Positions 31,778-40,889 of a stretch of DNA of 58,884 nt are shown in pieces. The notes under the pieces were generated by a model. That model saw nothing but the letters and a program-made list of their open reading frames with translations, did not search any database and was not told where the DNA came from. The translations under genes and the position numbers were made by a program. The first letter of the stretch is position 1, and each line of letters begins with the position of its first letter. The DNA comes from CAZNPW01 sp964575185 (lineage in GTDB: Bacteria > Pseudomonadota > Alphaproteobacteria > Rhodobacterales > Rhodobacteraceae), in assembly GCA_964575185.1 (NCBI GenBank), contig CAZNPW010000013.1:1-58884 (forward strand). Reading direction: 5' to 3'.

Positions 31778-32445
31778 AGGTCGGCCCCGGCCAGCTGCAC
31801 CCGGCGGTCCCTGATCCGCAGCACGCGCGCCTGCACCTGCGCCTTGGCCGAACGGATCAGGTTCATGTCGTGGGTCGCGATCAGGATCGTCTTGCCCATC
31901 CGGTTCAGCTCGACCAAGAGCGTCAGGAGCCGCAGCGACATCTCCCAGTCGAGGTTGCCGGTCGGCTCGTCGGCGACGATCACGTCGGGGTCCTGGATCA
32001 CCGCGCGGGCCAGCGCCGCGCGCTGCCGCTCGCCGCCCGACAGCGACGGCGGCAGGGCGTCGGTCATGGCCGACAGGCCGACCCATTCCAGGAGGTCCGA
32101 CAGGTCCTGCGCGGCCGGCTCGCGTCCCGCGACGGTCAGCGGCAGGGCCACGTTCGTCGCCAGCGGCAGGTGGTCGAGGAACTGGCAGTCCTGGTGCACG
32201 ACCCCGATCCGCCGCCGCGCCAGCGCCACGTCGTCGCGGCCCATCTTCGCCACGTCCTGGTCAAAGACGGTGACGCGGCCCCGGGTCGGGCGCAGGTCGG
32301 CGTAGGCGAGCTTCAGGAAGGTCGTCTTGCCCGCGCCCGAGGGGCCGGTCAGGAAGTGGAACGATCCCGGCTGCAGGGCCAGGGTCATCTCGGACAGAAG
32401 CTCGCCCGTGCCGTAGGCGTATCCGGCATTGTCGAACGCGATCAC
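31774..32445 (-). CDS. ftsE: Cell division ATP-binding protein FtsE
   Basis: 223-aa ABC ATPase. Walker A GPSGAGKT (residues 34-41), Q-loop VHQDCQFLDHLP, signature LSGGERQRAALARA, Walker B VIVADEPTGNLD, and H-loop ATHDMNLI. The start is GTG 32445 (VIAFDNAGYAYG), preceded by GAGAGGGG. It opens the ftsE-ftsX-plsC operon and is divergent from the zinc-ribbon gene. Confidence 0.93.
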   Translation of the reverse strand: MIAFDNAGYAYGTGELLSEMTLALQPGSFHFLTGPSGAGKTTFLKLAYADLRPTRGRVTVFDQDVAKMGRDDVALARRRIGVVHQDCQFLDHLPLATNVALPLTVAGREPAAQDLSDLLEWVGLSAMTDALPPSLSGGERQRAALARAVIQDPDVIVADEPTGNLDWEMSLRLLTLLVELNRMGKTILIATHDMNLIRSAKAQVQARVLRIRDRRVQLAGADL

Positions 32446-32595
32446 CTGGGTCGGCCCCTCTCCCTGGTCCGATCATTGCCAAAACGGCGCAGCGGTTGCA
32501 ATTCCGCACCCCGCGTTTCGACGCAAAGGCTTGGCGATTGTGTCCTGCGCCGCTACAACATCTGCGGACGCCCCGGGCGGGACGACGGGAAAGCG

Positions 32596-33348
32596 ATGCG
32601 GCTCATCTGCCCCAACTGCGATGCCGAATACGAAGTCGACGCCGACGCCATCCCGGACGCCGGGCGCGACGTGCAGTGCTCGAACTGCGGCCATTCGTGG
32701 TTCCAGGCCCGTCCCGATGCCACGGCCGCCGCCGCGACCGTCCCCCCGGACCCCGTTCCCGAGGCCCCGCTTGCCGTCCTTGCGGGCGAAGACCCCGCGC
32801 CCGCCCCGCCCCCGCCGTCGGCGCGGCTCGATGCCGCGGCGCTCGCGATGCTGAAGGAGGAGGCGGCGCGCGAGCTTGCCGCCCGCCGCGCCGCCCCGCC
32901 CGCGCCGATCGAGGTGCAGGGCGACCTCGGCCTGCCCGCCCCGGAGGCGGCCCCGCTGCCCGCCAGCGTCGCGGCCTCGGCCGGGATCGCTGCGGCCGAG
33001 GCCGCGCGGACGCCGCCGCGCAAGGCCCGGCTGCCCGACATCGAGGAGATCAACTCCACCCTGCGGCCGCAGAGCTTTCCGCCCGGCTACCAGGCCGACC
33101 CCGCCCCATCCCCCGCCCCGCCGCCCGCGCCGGGCACGTTCCGCACCGGTTTCACCCTCGTCGTCGTGCTGGCGGTTCTGGCCGCCGCCGCCTACGCGCT
33201 CGCCCCGCAACTGGGCGAGGCGGTGCCGGCGCTCGCCGCTCCGATGGCGGCCTATGTCGCGCTGGTCGACGCGGGGCGGCTGTGGCTCGACGGGGCCCTG
33301 CGGGGCGTGATCGACGGGTTGCGCAGCGTCGCCGGGCCGCCGGCCTGA
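32596..33348 (+). CDS. MJ0042-type zinc-ribbon membrane protein
   Basis: 250-aa protein. An N-terminal zinc ribbon with Cys5, Cys8, Cys28 and Cys31 (ICPNCDAEYEVD, DVQCSNCGHSWF), a long Pro/Ala-rich linker, then one transmembrane helix near residues 186-206 (FTLVVVLAVLAAAAYALAP). The zinc-ribbon-plus-single-helix plan divergent from ftsE is recurrent in alphaproteobacteria (from memory). Function unknown. ATG 32596 with GGGAAAG upstream. Confidence 0.8.
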   Translation: MRLICPNCDAEYEVDADAIPDAGRDVQCSNCGHSWFQARPDATAAAATVPPDPVPEAPLAVLAGEDPAPAPPPPSARLDAAALAMLKEEAARELAARRAAPPAPIEVQGDLGLPAPEAAPLPASVAASAGIAAAEAARTPPRKARLPDIEEINSTLRPQSFPPGYQADPAPSPAPPPAPGTFRTGFTLVVVLAVLAAAAYALAPQLGEAVPALAAPMAAYVALVDAGRLWLDGALRGVIDGLRSVAGPPA

Positions 33349-33351
33349 GCG

Positions 33352-36054
33352 TCAGAACAGGTCGAGCAGGCGGCGCAGGTAGTCGCGCTCGGCCTCGGGG
33401 CGCAGCTGCTCGCCCGACCGGCGGCGGATCTCGTCCAGCAGGTCCTGCGCGCGGCGGTAGACATCCTCGCCCTGCAGCATGTTGCGGTCCGACCCGATGC
33501 GCGCGGCATCCCCCGGCTCGCGGCCCAGCGGGTCGAGCGGACTGCCGGGGTCGGCCTGGCCGAAGGCCTCGCCCTGGCCCTGCTGGCCGGGCTGCCGCTG
33601 CCGCTGCTCCTGCGCCAGGGCCTCGCCGAAGTTCTGCAGGCCCTCGCGCATCGCCTCCATCGCGTCGGCCTGGCGGTCGAGCGCGCCGTTCATGTCGCCG
33701 TCCCGCAGCGCGCGTTCGGCGTCGCGCATGGCGCGTTCGGCGTCTTCCAGCGCCCGCCGCCCGGCCTCGCCCTGCGCGGTTCCGTCGCCGGGAAGCTGCC
33801 CCTGGCCCAGCTGGTCGAGCTGCCGCTGCAGGTCGCGCTGGCGTTCCGAAAGGCTGCGATCGTCGGGCTGGCCCCCGTTCCGATCCTGGCCGGGCTGCCG
33901 GCCCTGGCCCGGCTGCCGGTTCTGCCCGAAGCCCTGCCCGCCCTGGCCCTGCTGGCCCGGCTGCATCCCCTGGCCCTCGCCCGGCTGCTCACCCTGACCC
34001 GGCTGCCGGCCCTGACCCTGCGGACCCTGCGGACCCTGCTGCCCCGGCTGACCCTGCTGCCCCTGCTGCCCCTGACCCTGCTGGCCCGGCTGACCCTGCT
34101 GCCCCTGACCCTGCTGACCCTGTTGCGGCTGGTCGCCGTTGCCCTGCAGGTCCTGGAAGGTCTCGTCCGACAGGTCCTGCTGCTCGCGCAGCATGTCCTG
34201 CAACTGGCCCATCTGCGGGTTGCCGGGGCCCCCGTCGCCGGGCTGGCCCTGCGCGACCTGCATGTTCTCCATGAACTGGCGGAGCTGCTCCATCAGCTGC
34301 TGCGCCTCGGCCATGCGGCCTTCCTCCATCAGCCGCTGCAGCTCCTCGAACATCTGCTGCAGCTCGTTGGCCGACATCTGCATGCCCGGCACCTGCGACG
34401 GCGCGTCCGTCTCGCCGTCGCGCTGCGCCTGTTCGGCGAGCTCGCGCATGTATTCGGTCAGCGCCTGCTGCATCTCGTCCATCAGGCGCTGGATCTCCTC
34501 GGGCGAGGCGCCGTTGCGGATCGCCTCGTCCAGCCGGTCCTGCGCGCGCTGCAGCCGGTCGAGCGCGGATTGCAGGTCCCCCTCCTCGACCATCAGCGCG
34601 ATGGCCCAGAGCTCGGCCGCCATCGCGTCGCGGCTTTCCGCCGTCAGCGAGCGCTTCTCGGCGTCGAGCTGCCGCATCAGCACGCGCAGCCGCAGGAAGG
34701 CGCGTTCGTTGCGGATCAGGTCCTCGGGCCGGTAGGTTACGGCCTTCAGGATCTGCACCACCCGCGGCGCGTTGGCGCGGTTCCACAACAGGTCGCGCCG
34801 CATCTCGATCAGCGCCGCCGCGAGCGGGTCGAAGAACCGCTTGCCCGGCAGGACCGCCGCGACCGGCGCGGCGGTCCCGGTCTGGTCGGCGTCGTCGACC
34901 GCCTGGAAGGTCAGCGTGACCGGCAGGTTCGCGAAGGGATGTTCCGACAGGTCGTCGATCAGCGTCTCGGAAAACCCCGTGCGGTCGCCCGTGCGCGGCA
35001 GCGGCAGGTCGAGCACCACGGGCTCCCGCGCCTCCGGCTCCATCGCCAGACCGAAGCGGCGGTCGACCGCGGGCAGGTCGAGCGCGATCGTCACCTGGCC
35101 CGCGGCCACGCCGTAGTCGTCGGCCGCGTCGAAGGCGTAGGTGAACTCCCCCGTCCCCTCGCGCCCGATCTCGCCCGCGGGGGTGATGGTCGGGGGCTGG
35201 TCGGGGATGACGGTGATCGTCCAGGTCCGCCCGCCGTCGCCCGCGATCACCACCTCGCCCGACCGCGTCACGGTGAAGTCCTGCGCCGCGTCGCTCGCCG
35301 CCGGCGGGTCGGTCCTGCCGCTGACCGTCTCGGTCAGGGTAAGCTGGCCGACGTCGCCGTACAGGCGGAACTGCAGCCGCGACCCGACGGGCAGGTCGAG
35401 CGCGGTCCGGTCCAGCTCGTTGAGGTAGATCGACGGCTTGCCGGTATACAGCGGCGGCTGCGCCCAGCCCTCCCACGCCGGGCCCATGGCCGCCTGCGCC
35501 CCGCCCCCCGGCAGCACCGCGGGCGCGGTGCCGATGCGCCAGACGCTGCCGAACAGGAGCGCGAGGGCAAGGAAGGTCAGCGCCACGTAGCGCAGCGCGA
35601 AGGGGTCGCGGCGCGCCAGCCGCAGGTCGGGCGCGACGGGCTGCGCGGCGGCGGCGCGGTCGGCCATCCGGCGCTGGTGCGCGGCCCAGACGGCCCGGCT
35701 CGCCGGATCGGCGCTGCCGACGGCCTGGGTATCGCGCAGGGCGGCGATCGGCCGCCCCGGCAGCCGGTCGTCCAGCCGCGCCAGCGCGTCCTCGACGGTC
35801 GGCGCGGCGAAGCTCCGCAGCATGTGCACCGCGGCCAGGAACCCGCCCGCCACCGCGGCGACGAGCGCGCCCCACACCGCCTCGATCGGCAGCACGTCCT
35901 GCAGGCCCAGCATCAGGAAGGCCGCCGTCGCGATCAGGATCGACCACAGCGGCCAGGCGGTGCGCACGATCCGTTCGGCCCATAGCCCCAGAAGCGTCAA
36001 CCGCACGGGACGCCGCATCGGCCGCAGGCTGGGGTCGCGGTTAAGGTCGGTCAT
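33352..36054 (-). CDS. TIGR02302-like (DUF4175) membrane protein
   Basis: 900-aa protein of an alphaproteobacterial family of unknown role. Two or three N-terminal helices (WPLWSILIATAAFLMLGL; ALVAAVAGGFLAAVHML; YVALTFLALALLFG), a large extracytoplasmic middle with beta-type segments, then coiled-coil-rich sequence (ELQQMFEELQRLMEEGRM). Residues ~640-720 are a Gln/Gly/Pro-rich low-complexity tract. The C-terminus ends DYLRRLLDLF. Start ATG 36054 overlaps the lysA stop by 14 bases. A role in the envelope is inferred only from topology. Confidence 0.78.
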   Translation of the reverse strand: MTDLNRDPSLRPMRRPVRLTLLGLWAERIVRTAWPLWSILIATAAFLMLGLQDVLPIEAVWGALVAAVAGGFLAAVHMLRSFAAPTVEDALARLDDRLPGRPIAALRDTQAVGSADPASRAVWAAHQRRMADRAAAAQPVAPDLRLARRDPFALRYVALTFLALALLFGSVWRIGTAPAVLPGGGAQAAMGPAWEGWAQPPLYTGKPSIYLNELDRTALDLPVGSRLQFRLYGDVGQLTLTETVSGRTDPPAASDAAQDFTVTRSGEVVIAGDGGRTWTITVIPDQPPTITPAGEIGREGTGEFTYAFDAADDYGVAAGQVTIALDLPAVDRRFGLAMEPEAREPVVLDLPLPRTGDRTGFSETLIDDLSEHPFANLPVTLTFQAVDDADQTGTAAPVAAVLPGKRFFDPLAAALIEMRRDLLWNRANAPRVVQILKAVTYRPEDLIRNERAFLRLRVLMRQLDAEKRSLTAESRDAMAAELWAIALMVEEGDLQSALDRLQRAQDRLDEAIRNGASPEEIQRLMDEMQQALTEYMRELAEQAQRDGETDAPSQVPGMQMSANELQQMFEELQRLMEEGRMAEAQQLMEQLRQFMENMQVAQGQPGDGGPGNPQMGQLQDMLREQQDLSDETFQDLQGNGDQPQQGQQGQGQQGQPGQQGQGQQGQQGQPGQQGPQGPQGQGRQPGQGEQPGEGQGMQPGQQGQGGQGFGQNRQPGQGRQPGQDRNGGQPDDRSLSERQRDLQRQLDQLGQGQLPGDGTAQGEAGRRALEDAERAMRDAERALRDGDMNGALDRQADAMEAMREGLQNFGEALAQEQRQRQPGQQGQGEAFGQADPGSPLDPLGREPGDAARIGSDRNMLQGEDVYRRAQDLLDEIRRRSGEQLRPEAERDYLRRLLDLF
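33890..34135 (-). repeat. Gln/Gly-rich coding repeat tract
   Basis: Within the TIGR02302-like gene the sequence consists of many GQQGQ, PGQQG and GQPG units, encoded by repeated CAGGGGCAG-type codons. Short-period coding repeats like this often vary in copy number by slippage, and the tract would be flexible and extended in the protein. It also creates the spurious long open frames on the plus strand. Confidence 0.7.
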
Positions 36055-37354
36055 GCCCTCGTGGCGCGGCCAGGGGCGCGGGGGTGCGCGACAGCCACTC
36101 CGGGACACTATCCCGCGAAAGCATTTCGTCAAACGGCGGGCGGGCGCGGATGACGGCGAAGTGATCCCCCCGGACCAGCACCTCGGGCACCAGCGGGCGG
36201 CTGTTGTATTCGCTTGCCATCACCGCCCCGTAGGCCCCGGCACTGCGGAAGGCCACGAGGTCGCCCGCCTCCAGCGGCGGCATCGGCCGGGCCTTGGCGA
36301 AGGTGTCGCCCGACTCGCAGACCGGTCCCACGATGTCGACATCGGCCATGGCGACCCCGGCGGCCGGCTCGACCACCGGCACGATGTCATGGTGCGCGCC
36401 GTACATCGCAGGGCGCACCAGATCGTTCATCGCGGCGTCGAGGATCAGGAAGTCGCGCCCGTCGCCCTGCTTGACGTAGATCACCGCCGCGACCAGCACG
36501 CCTGCGTTGCCCGCGATCAGCCGCCCCGGCTCGATCTCGATCTCGCAGCCGAGGTGCCCCACCGTCCGCTTGACCAGATCCCCATAGTCCGCAGGCGTCG
36601 GCGGCGCGGCGTTCGTCCGCTCGTAGGGGATCCCCAAGCCCCCGCCCAGGTCGAGCCGGTCGATCCGGTGCCCGTCGGCGCGCAGGGTCACGGCGAGGTC
36701 GGCGACCATCCGGTAGGCGGCCTCGTAGGGGGCGAGGTCGGTGAGCTGGCTGCCGATGTGCACGTCGATCCCCACGACGCGCAGGCCGGGCAGGCGCGCG
36801 GCCTCGGCATAAACCGCGCGCGCCCGCGCGATCGGGATGCCGAACTTGTTCTCCTTCCGGCCCGTCGCGATCTTCTCGTGCGTCCGGGCATCGACGTCGG
36901 GGTTGACCCGCAGCGTGATCGGTGCGACGGCCCCGAGGCCCGCGGCCACCTGCGACAGGACCCGCATCTCGGGCTCGCTCTCGACGTTGAACTGCCGGAC
37001 CCCGCCCTGCAGCGCCGCCCGCATCTCGGCGGCCGTCTTGCCGACGCCCGAGAACACGATGCGGTCGCCCGGCACCCCCGCCGCCTTCGCGCGGTGGTAT
37101 TCGCCGATGCTGACGATATCCATCCCGGCGCCGAGGTCGCCCAGCAGCTTCAGGACCGCGACATTCGACAGGGCCTTGACCGCGAAGCACACCTGGTGCG
37201 GCAGCGGCGACAGCGCCGCGGTGAACAGGCGATAGTGGCGGGTCAGGGTCGCGGCCGAATAGACGTAGAACGGCGTGCCGACCGCCGCCGCGATCTCGGG
37301 CAGGGCGACGTCCTCGGCGTGCAGGATGCCGTCGCGATACAGGAAATGGTCCAT
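36041..37354 (-). CDS. lysA: Diaminopimelate decarboxylase
   Basis: 437-aa fold-III PLP enzyme for the last step of lysine synthesis. Lys60 in VCFAVKALSN binds PLP; HIGSQLTDLAPYE, LGGGLGIPYE, EIEPGRLI and GPVCESGDTFA (near residue 345, catalytic Cys) follow, and GAYGAVMASEYNSRP is near the C-terminus. ATG 37354. Its end overlaps the start of the large membrane-protein gene by 14 bases, so both may be co-transcribed. Confidence 0.94.
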   Translation of the reverse strand: MDHFLYRDGILHAEDVALPEIAAAVGTPFYVYSAATLTRHYRLFTAALSPLPHQVCFAVKALSNVAVLKLLGDLGAGMDIVSIGEYHRAKAAGVPGDRIVFSGVGKTAAEMRAALQGGVRQFNVESEPEMRVLSQVAAGLGAVAPITLRVNPDVDARTHEKIATGRKENKFGIPIARARAVYAEAARLPGLRVVGIDVHIGSQLTDLAPYEAAYRMVADLAVTLRADGHRIDRLDLGGGLGIPYERTNAAPPTPADYGDLVKRTVGHLGCEIEIEPGRLIAGNAGVLVAAVIYVKQGDGRDFLILDAAMNDLVRPAMYGAHHDIVPVVEPAAGVAMADVDIVGPVCESGDTFAKARPMPPLEAGDLVAFRSAGAYGAVMASEYNSRPLVPEVLVRGDHFAVIRARPPFDEMLSRDSVPEWLSRTPAPLAAPRGHDRP

Positions 37355-37498
37355 GGACCGGCGTGATAGGGCCAAGCGCCGCGCCCCGCAACGTCCCCTC
37401 TTTCCGGACCCAAATACTCCCGCCGGAGGCACCCGGAGCCGGACCGGCACCGGCCGGCCGGCGACATGACGGCGTGCGCCGCAGGCGCGCAATTGGCG

Positions 37499-38251
37499 TC
37501 AGTGCCGGAAGTCCGACCCCTCGCGGTCGAGGATTTCCATCATGTCCGCCATGTGCCGTTCGGCCTGTCCGGGGTAGGTCTCGGTCTCGACCGCCACCCG
37601 TTCGGCCACCGCGTCGGGCAGCAGACGCAGCGGCCGCCCCGTCTGCAGCGCGCGGATGTAGGTCTCGGCGGCGCGCTCGAAGTAGTAGAGCCGGTTCCAG
37701 GCCTCGGCCACCGTGCGGCCCAGGACTAGGACGCCGTGGTTGCCCATCACCATGACCGTGATCTTCGGATCGGCCAGCAGGCCCGCGCAGCGCGCGCCCT
37801 CGGCCGCGAAGGCCATCCCGCCATAGCCGTCGTCGACCACCAGCCGGTCGTGGAAGATCGCCGTGTTCTGGTCGATCGCGGGCAGGCGCGAGTCCGCAAG
37901 GCTCGCCAGCACGGTCGCGAAGATCGAATGGACGTGCATCAGGCAGGCCGCGTGGGGGTGCGCGCGGTGGATCGCGCCGTGCAGGCCCCAGGCGGTCGGG
38001 TCGGGCGCATCGGGGCGGTCCATCGTGGCGGGGTCGTTCACGTCGACCAGCAGCAGGTCGCTCGCGCGGATCAGCGCGAAGTGCCGCTGGTTGGGGTTGA
38101 TCAGCACCCGCCCTCCGCCCAGGTCCAGCGAGAAGTGGTTCGCCACCGCCTCGTTCATTCCCAGCCGCGCGCACCAGCGGAAGCTGGCCGCGAGTTCCTC
38201 GCGCGCGCTGCGGAACGACAGGTTGGCGGCGGTGGCGGGCATGAGGTTCAT
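37499..38251 (-). CDS. Class II aldolase/adducin family protein
   Basis: 250-aa zinc-dependent class II aldolase-like protein (PF00596), related to fuculose- and ribulose-phosphate aldolases. Zinc-ligand candidates lie in AHPHAACLMHVHS (His106, His108), followed by MVMGNHGVLVLGRTVAEAW. Ligand spacing is normal, but the family also contains non-aldolase members and the substrate is unknown. ATG 38251 has GGAGG upstream (CGGAGGTGC on the plus strand side). It stands between lysA and a WYL regulator, both on the same strand. Confidence 0.82.
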   Translation of the reverse strand: MNLMPATAANLSFRSAREELAASFRWCARLGMNEAVANHFSLDLGGGRVLINPNQRHFALIRASDLLLVDVNDPATMDRPDAPDPTAWGLHGAIHRAHPHAACLMHVHSIFATVLASLADSRLPAIDQNTAIFHDRLVVDDGYGGMAFAAEGARCAGLLADPKITVMVMGNHGVLVLGRTVAEAWNRLYYFERAAETYIRALQTGRPLRLLPDAVAERVAVETETYPGQAERHMADMMEILDREGSDFRH

Positions 38252-38318
38252 CGGAGGTGCTCCCTTCCCCGCAACGATGCGCCGCCGCCCGGCCCGCGGC
38301 AAGCGCGCAGGTCGCGCG

Positions 38319-39020
38319 TCACGGCCTGTCCTTCCAGCGCTTCAGAAGCTGACGGCGGCCGGGGTTAAAGGGCGCACGGATCAGGCGCAGGTGGGACAGC
38401 CGGTCGAAACGGAAGCGGCGGAAATCCGACCGCAGCGTGCACCATCCGGTGATCGAGATCGCCGCATGGCCCCATTCCAGAAGGATCGGGTGGATCAGCC
38501 GCGGCTGAAACGCGCCGTCCCTGTCGGGATAGGTGAAGGACACCGGCCATTCGTTCCGCAAGGCGATGCGCATCAGTCGAAGGGTCCGGCGTTCGAACGT
38601 GTGCGCCGGATCGGGCTGGAACAGGCCGAAATGGTCGGCCTCGTCGCGGATGTCGGCGGACACGATCGTGCGCAGGACCGCCTCGGCCTCGACCGACGCG
38701 GCGCGCGCGTTGTCCGGCAGCCCGTCGCGGACGGCGCGCAGGGACGTCACCACGACCTTCAGGCCCTCGGCAGTCAGCCGGGCGACGGGCGGACCATAGG
38801 CTGGATGCAGCCGCCACCCCGCCCGAGCGCTGCCGATGACGGGCACACCTTCGGAGATCAGCTGCGCGACGAGCCGTCTGGCCTTGCGCGGGCGCACGCC
38901 GAGGACGTCGGCCACACTCCGCTTGGGCAGGGGCATCTTCGCGCTTTCCAGAAGGGCGAGCAGCCGTTCGGCGGCCGGTGCCGGCACATCTTCGGGCGAG
39001 GGCGGGAGGATCAGGCTCAC
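38319..39020 (-). CDS. Helix-turn-helix/WYL-type transcriptional regulator
   Basis: 233-aa protein. The N-terminal winged-helix-like part (LPKRSVADVLGVRPRKARRL) is followed by a WYL-like region (RLMRIALRNEWPVSFTYPD, then LIHPILLEWGHAAISITGWC, RRFRFDRLSHL). Such regulators respond to nucleotide ligands or DNA damage. GTG 39020 overlaps the DUF2834 stop (GTGA), so the two are coupled. Its targets are unknown; the DUF2834 gene is the nearest candidate. Confidence 0.72.
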   Translation of the reverse strand: MSLILPPSPEDVPAPAAERLLALLESAKMPLPKRSVADVLGVRPRKARRLVAQLISEGVPVIGSARAGWRLHPAYGPPVARLTAEGLKVVVTSLRAVRDGLPDNARAASVEAEAVLRTIVSADIRDEADHFGLFQPDPAHTFERRTLRLMRIALRNEWPVSFTYPDRDGAFQPRLIHPILLEWGHAAISITGWCTLRSDFRRFRFDRLSHLRLIRAPFNPGRRQLLKRWKDRP

Positions 39021-39334
39021 TGGACCGGCCGCGCGCGCAGGAACAGATACAGCGGCAGCCCGAAGCTCACGCCGATCAGGAAGGTGGCGGGGATGGCGAC
39101 CAGCGCCTCCCAGTTCCGCCGCGCCAGCGTTTCGGCCAGGATCCAGACGGTCAGGGCCGTGGCGGCGATCGTCAGGTCCCAGAACAGGCCGGTCGTGCCG
39201 GCATTGGCCCCCCAGCTTGCGATCAGGCCCGTCAGGCCCGTTCCGGTCTGGCGCATGTAGGTGACGAACCAGAACATCGGGTGGATCGCCCCCCAGACGG
39301 CCAGGGCGAGGTAGGTCAGCCGCAGGGGGGACAT
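39017..39334 (-). CDS. DUF2834 family membrane protein
   Basis: 105-aa protein with three predicted membrane helices (YLALAVWGAIHPMFWFVTYM; GLFWDLTIAATALTVWIL; ALVAIPATFLIGVSFGLPLYL). It matches the plan of DUF2834 proteins, small membrane proteins of unknown function. Its stop overlaps the GTG of the WYL regulator. Upstream is a 75-bp gap to the fnrL 3' end. Confidence 0.75.
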   Translation of the reverse strand: MSPLRLTYLALAVWGAIHPMFWFVTYMRQTGTGLTGLIASWGANAGTTGLFWDLTIAATALTVWILAETLARRNWEALVAIPATFLIGVSFGLPLYLFLRARPVQ

Positions 39335-39409
39335 CGGCGCGCTCCGCTTCGGGTCGCGGCACAGCTAGGGCGCAACCCCGCGCACGTCCACCGCCAGGCC
39401 GCGGCGGAG

Positions 39410-40198
39410 TCAGCCCGGAGGGCATGGCCAGGCAGGTCCGTCGCCCGGGCGCGCGCCGTCCCCGATCTCGGCCAGCAGGGCGGGCAGGCTCCGCACCGCC
39501 ACGCGCCGCGCAGGCCCCAGCGCGATCACCCCGTCCGCCCGGAGCGCGGTCATCTGCCGGCTCACCGTCTCGAGTGTGAGGCCCAGGTAGTCGGCCATCG
39601 CCTCGCGCGTCAGCGGCAGGTCGAAGGCCAGGCGCGACCGGGGCGGGCCGGGCGCATCCGCCAGCGCGCGCCGCGCGAGAAGGGCGAGCAGCGAGGCGAC
39701 CTTCTCGCGCGCCGTCTTGCGCCCCAGGAGCACCATCCACGTGCGCGCCGCGTCGAGCTCGTCGAGCGACATGTCGACGAGCCGGCGGGACAGGTGCGGG
39801 GTGGTTGCCAGCAGATCCTCGAACGGCGCGAGCCGGAAGCAGCAGAGGGTCGTGTCGCTGGCCGCCGTCACGTCGAACGGCGTGGCGCGGCGGCCCGGCC
39901 GGCCGATGAAGTCCGACGGTAGCAGGAGGCCCACCATCTGCCTGCGGCCGTCCGGCAGGGTCTGGCTCAGCGTCGCCACGCCGCGCACCACCGAGGCGAC
40001 GTAGTCCAGTCGGTCGCCCGCCCAGGCGATCGTCTGGCCCGCCTCGTAGGTGCGGTAGTGCTTGAGCGCCTCGAGCCGGGCGATCTCGGCGGCATCGCAG
40101 CTGGCGCAGATGGCGCGGTGCCGGATCGGGCAGGCGGCGCAGCGGACCTCGGCCGACGCGCCGGGCAGGGGCAGGCGGAAGGCGTGGGAATGCGTCAT
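39410..40198 (-). CDS. fnrL: Crp/Fnr family oxygen sensor FnrL
   Basis: 262-aa FNR-type regulator. The N-terminus has Cys20, Cys23, Cys31 and Cys34 (RCAACPIRHRAICASCDA) for a 4Fe-4S cluster, with a distal Cys pair in TLCCFRLAPF near residue 125. A cyclic-nucleotide-binding-type barrel follows, then the C-terminal helix-turn-helix LTREAMADYLGLTLETVSRQ with the ETVSR recognition helix that reads TTGAC/T half-sites. It regulates genes in low oxygen. ATG 40198. Two FNR boxes lie within 1.6 kb. Confidence 0.92.
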   Translation of the reverse strand: MTHSHAFRLPLPGASAEVRCAACPIRHRAICASCDAAEIARLEALKHYRTYEAGQTIAWAGDRLDYVASVVRGVATLSQTLPDGRRQMVGLLLPSDFIGRPGRRATPFDVTAASDTTLCCFRLAPFEDLLATTPHLSRRLVDMSLDELDAARTWMVLLGRKTAREKVASLLALLARRALADAPGPPRSRLAFDLPLTREAMADYLGLTLETVSRQMTALRADGVIALGPARRVAVRSLPALLAEIGDGARPGDGPAWPCPPG

Positions 40199-40357
40199 CG
40201 GCCGAACCCCGCGTGCCGCGCCCGTCGACGCGCAGGACCGGTGCCGGCCGGGCGGCGCGCCGGGCCGAAGTGTAGCACAGGCCGCGCCACCGGGAAAGGC
40301 GTCCGCGCAGCGCGGCAGCGCCACGCTGCCCGCCGCGCCGCGCCGCTGACCCCGCGC

Positions 40358-40636
40358 TCAGCCACGGGCCAGGATCCGCTGCACGCCGGCATGGATCGGC
40401 AGCGCGACGAGCGCGACGTCCCAGGCGGAGACGACGACCCAGGCCAGCCCGACCAGGAGGCTGGCCCCGCTGATCCAGACAAAGCCCGGCAGCACCGCCT
40501 CGAGCGCCATCCGCATCCCCGGCGCGCCGAAGGCGAGCCCCGCCAGGACGCACAGCAGGAAGGTGACGGTGAAGAACGCCGACAGGGTCAGGCCGACCGG
40601 CACGATCGCCTGCCCCCAGTCGCTCGATCCGGTCAT
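40358..40636 (-). CDS. DUF5676-like small membrane protein
   Basis: 92-aa protein with two predicted membrane helices (LTLSAFFTVTFLLCVLAGLAF; FVWISGASLLVGLAWVVV). It resembles the DUF5676 family seen near FNR-type genes in Rhodobacteraceae; function unknown. ATG 40636 has AAGGAGG upstream. It is divergent from the universal stress protein gene across a 253-bp gap that contains an FNR box, but the box is 188 bp from this start. Confidence 0.7.
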   Translation of the reverse strand: MTGSSDWGQAIVPVGLTLSAFFTVTFLLCVLAGLAFGAPGMRMALEAVLPGFVWISGASLLVGLAWVVVSAWDVALVALPIHAGVQRILARG

Positions 40637-40823
40637 GGGAACCTCCTTGCAGACCACGGGTGCGACCCCTCGCCGCGCCGCGTTACCCGATGGACGCACG
40701 ACGCGGCGCGCCATTACCGCGGCCTGCGCGGCCCGCTGCGTGTTCCTTGCCCGCACGGCGGCGGGACCCTCCGCAACGTCCCGCAGGTCCGCGTTGGCGG
40801 AACGCCGCCGACAGGGCCGCGGG

Positions 40824-40837
40824 TTGACGCGGATCAA
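40824..40837 (+). promoter_or_regulatory. FNR box upstream of the universal stress gene
   Basis: TTGACGCGGATCAA matches the FNR consensus TTGAT-N4-ATCAA at 9 of 10 specific positions. It ends 52 bp before the ATG of the universal stress protein. Activation from about -41 would put the start of transcription near 40872. Confidence 0.8.
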
Positions 40838-40889
40838 GGCGCGGCGCGGCGGGGCCGGCAGCCTCGGCGCGTCGGAGGGAGGTTGCCCC

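Noticed and set aside
33890..34135. CRISPR-like or satellite array
   Set aside because: The repeats have a short irregular period, no spacers, and are in frame within a protein gene.
32496..35985. Long plus-strand open frames opposite or out of frame with the zinc-ribbon and TIGR02302-like genes
   Set aside because: They derive from the Pro/Ala and Gln/Gly-rich coding repeats and contain no recognisable domain.
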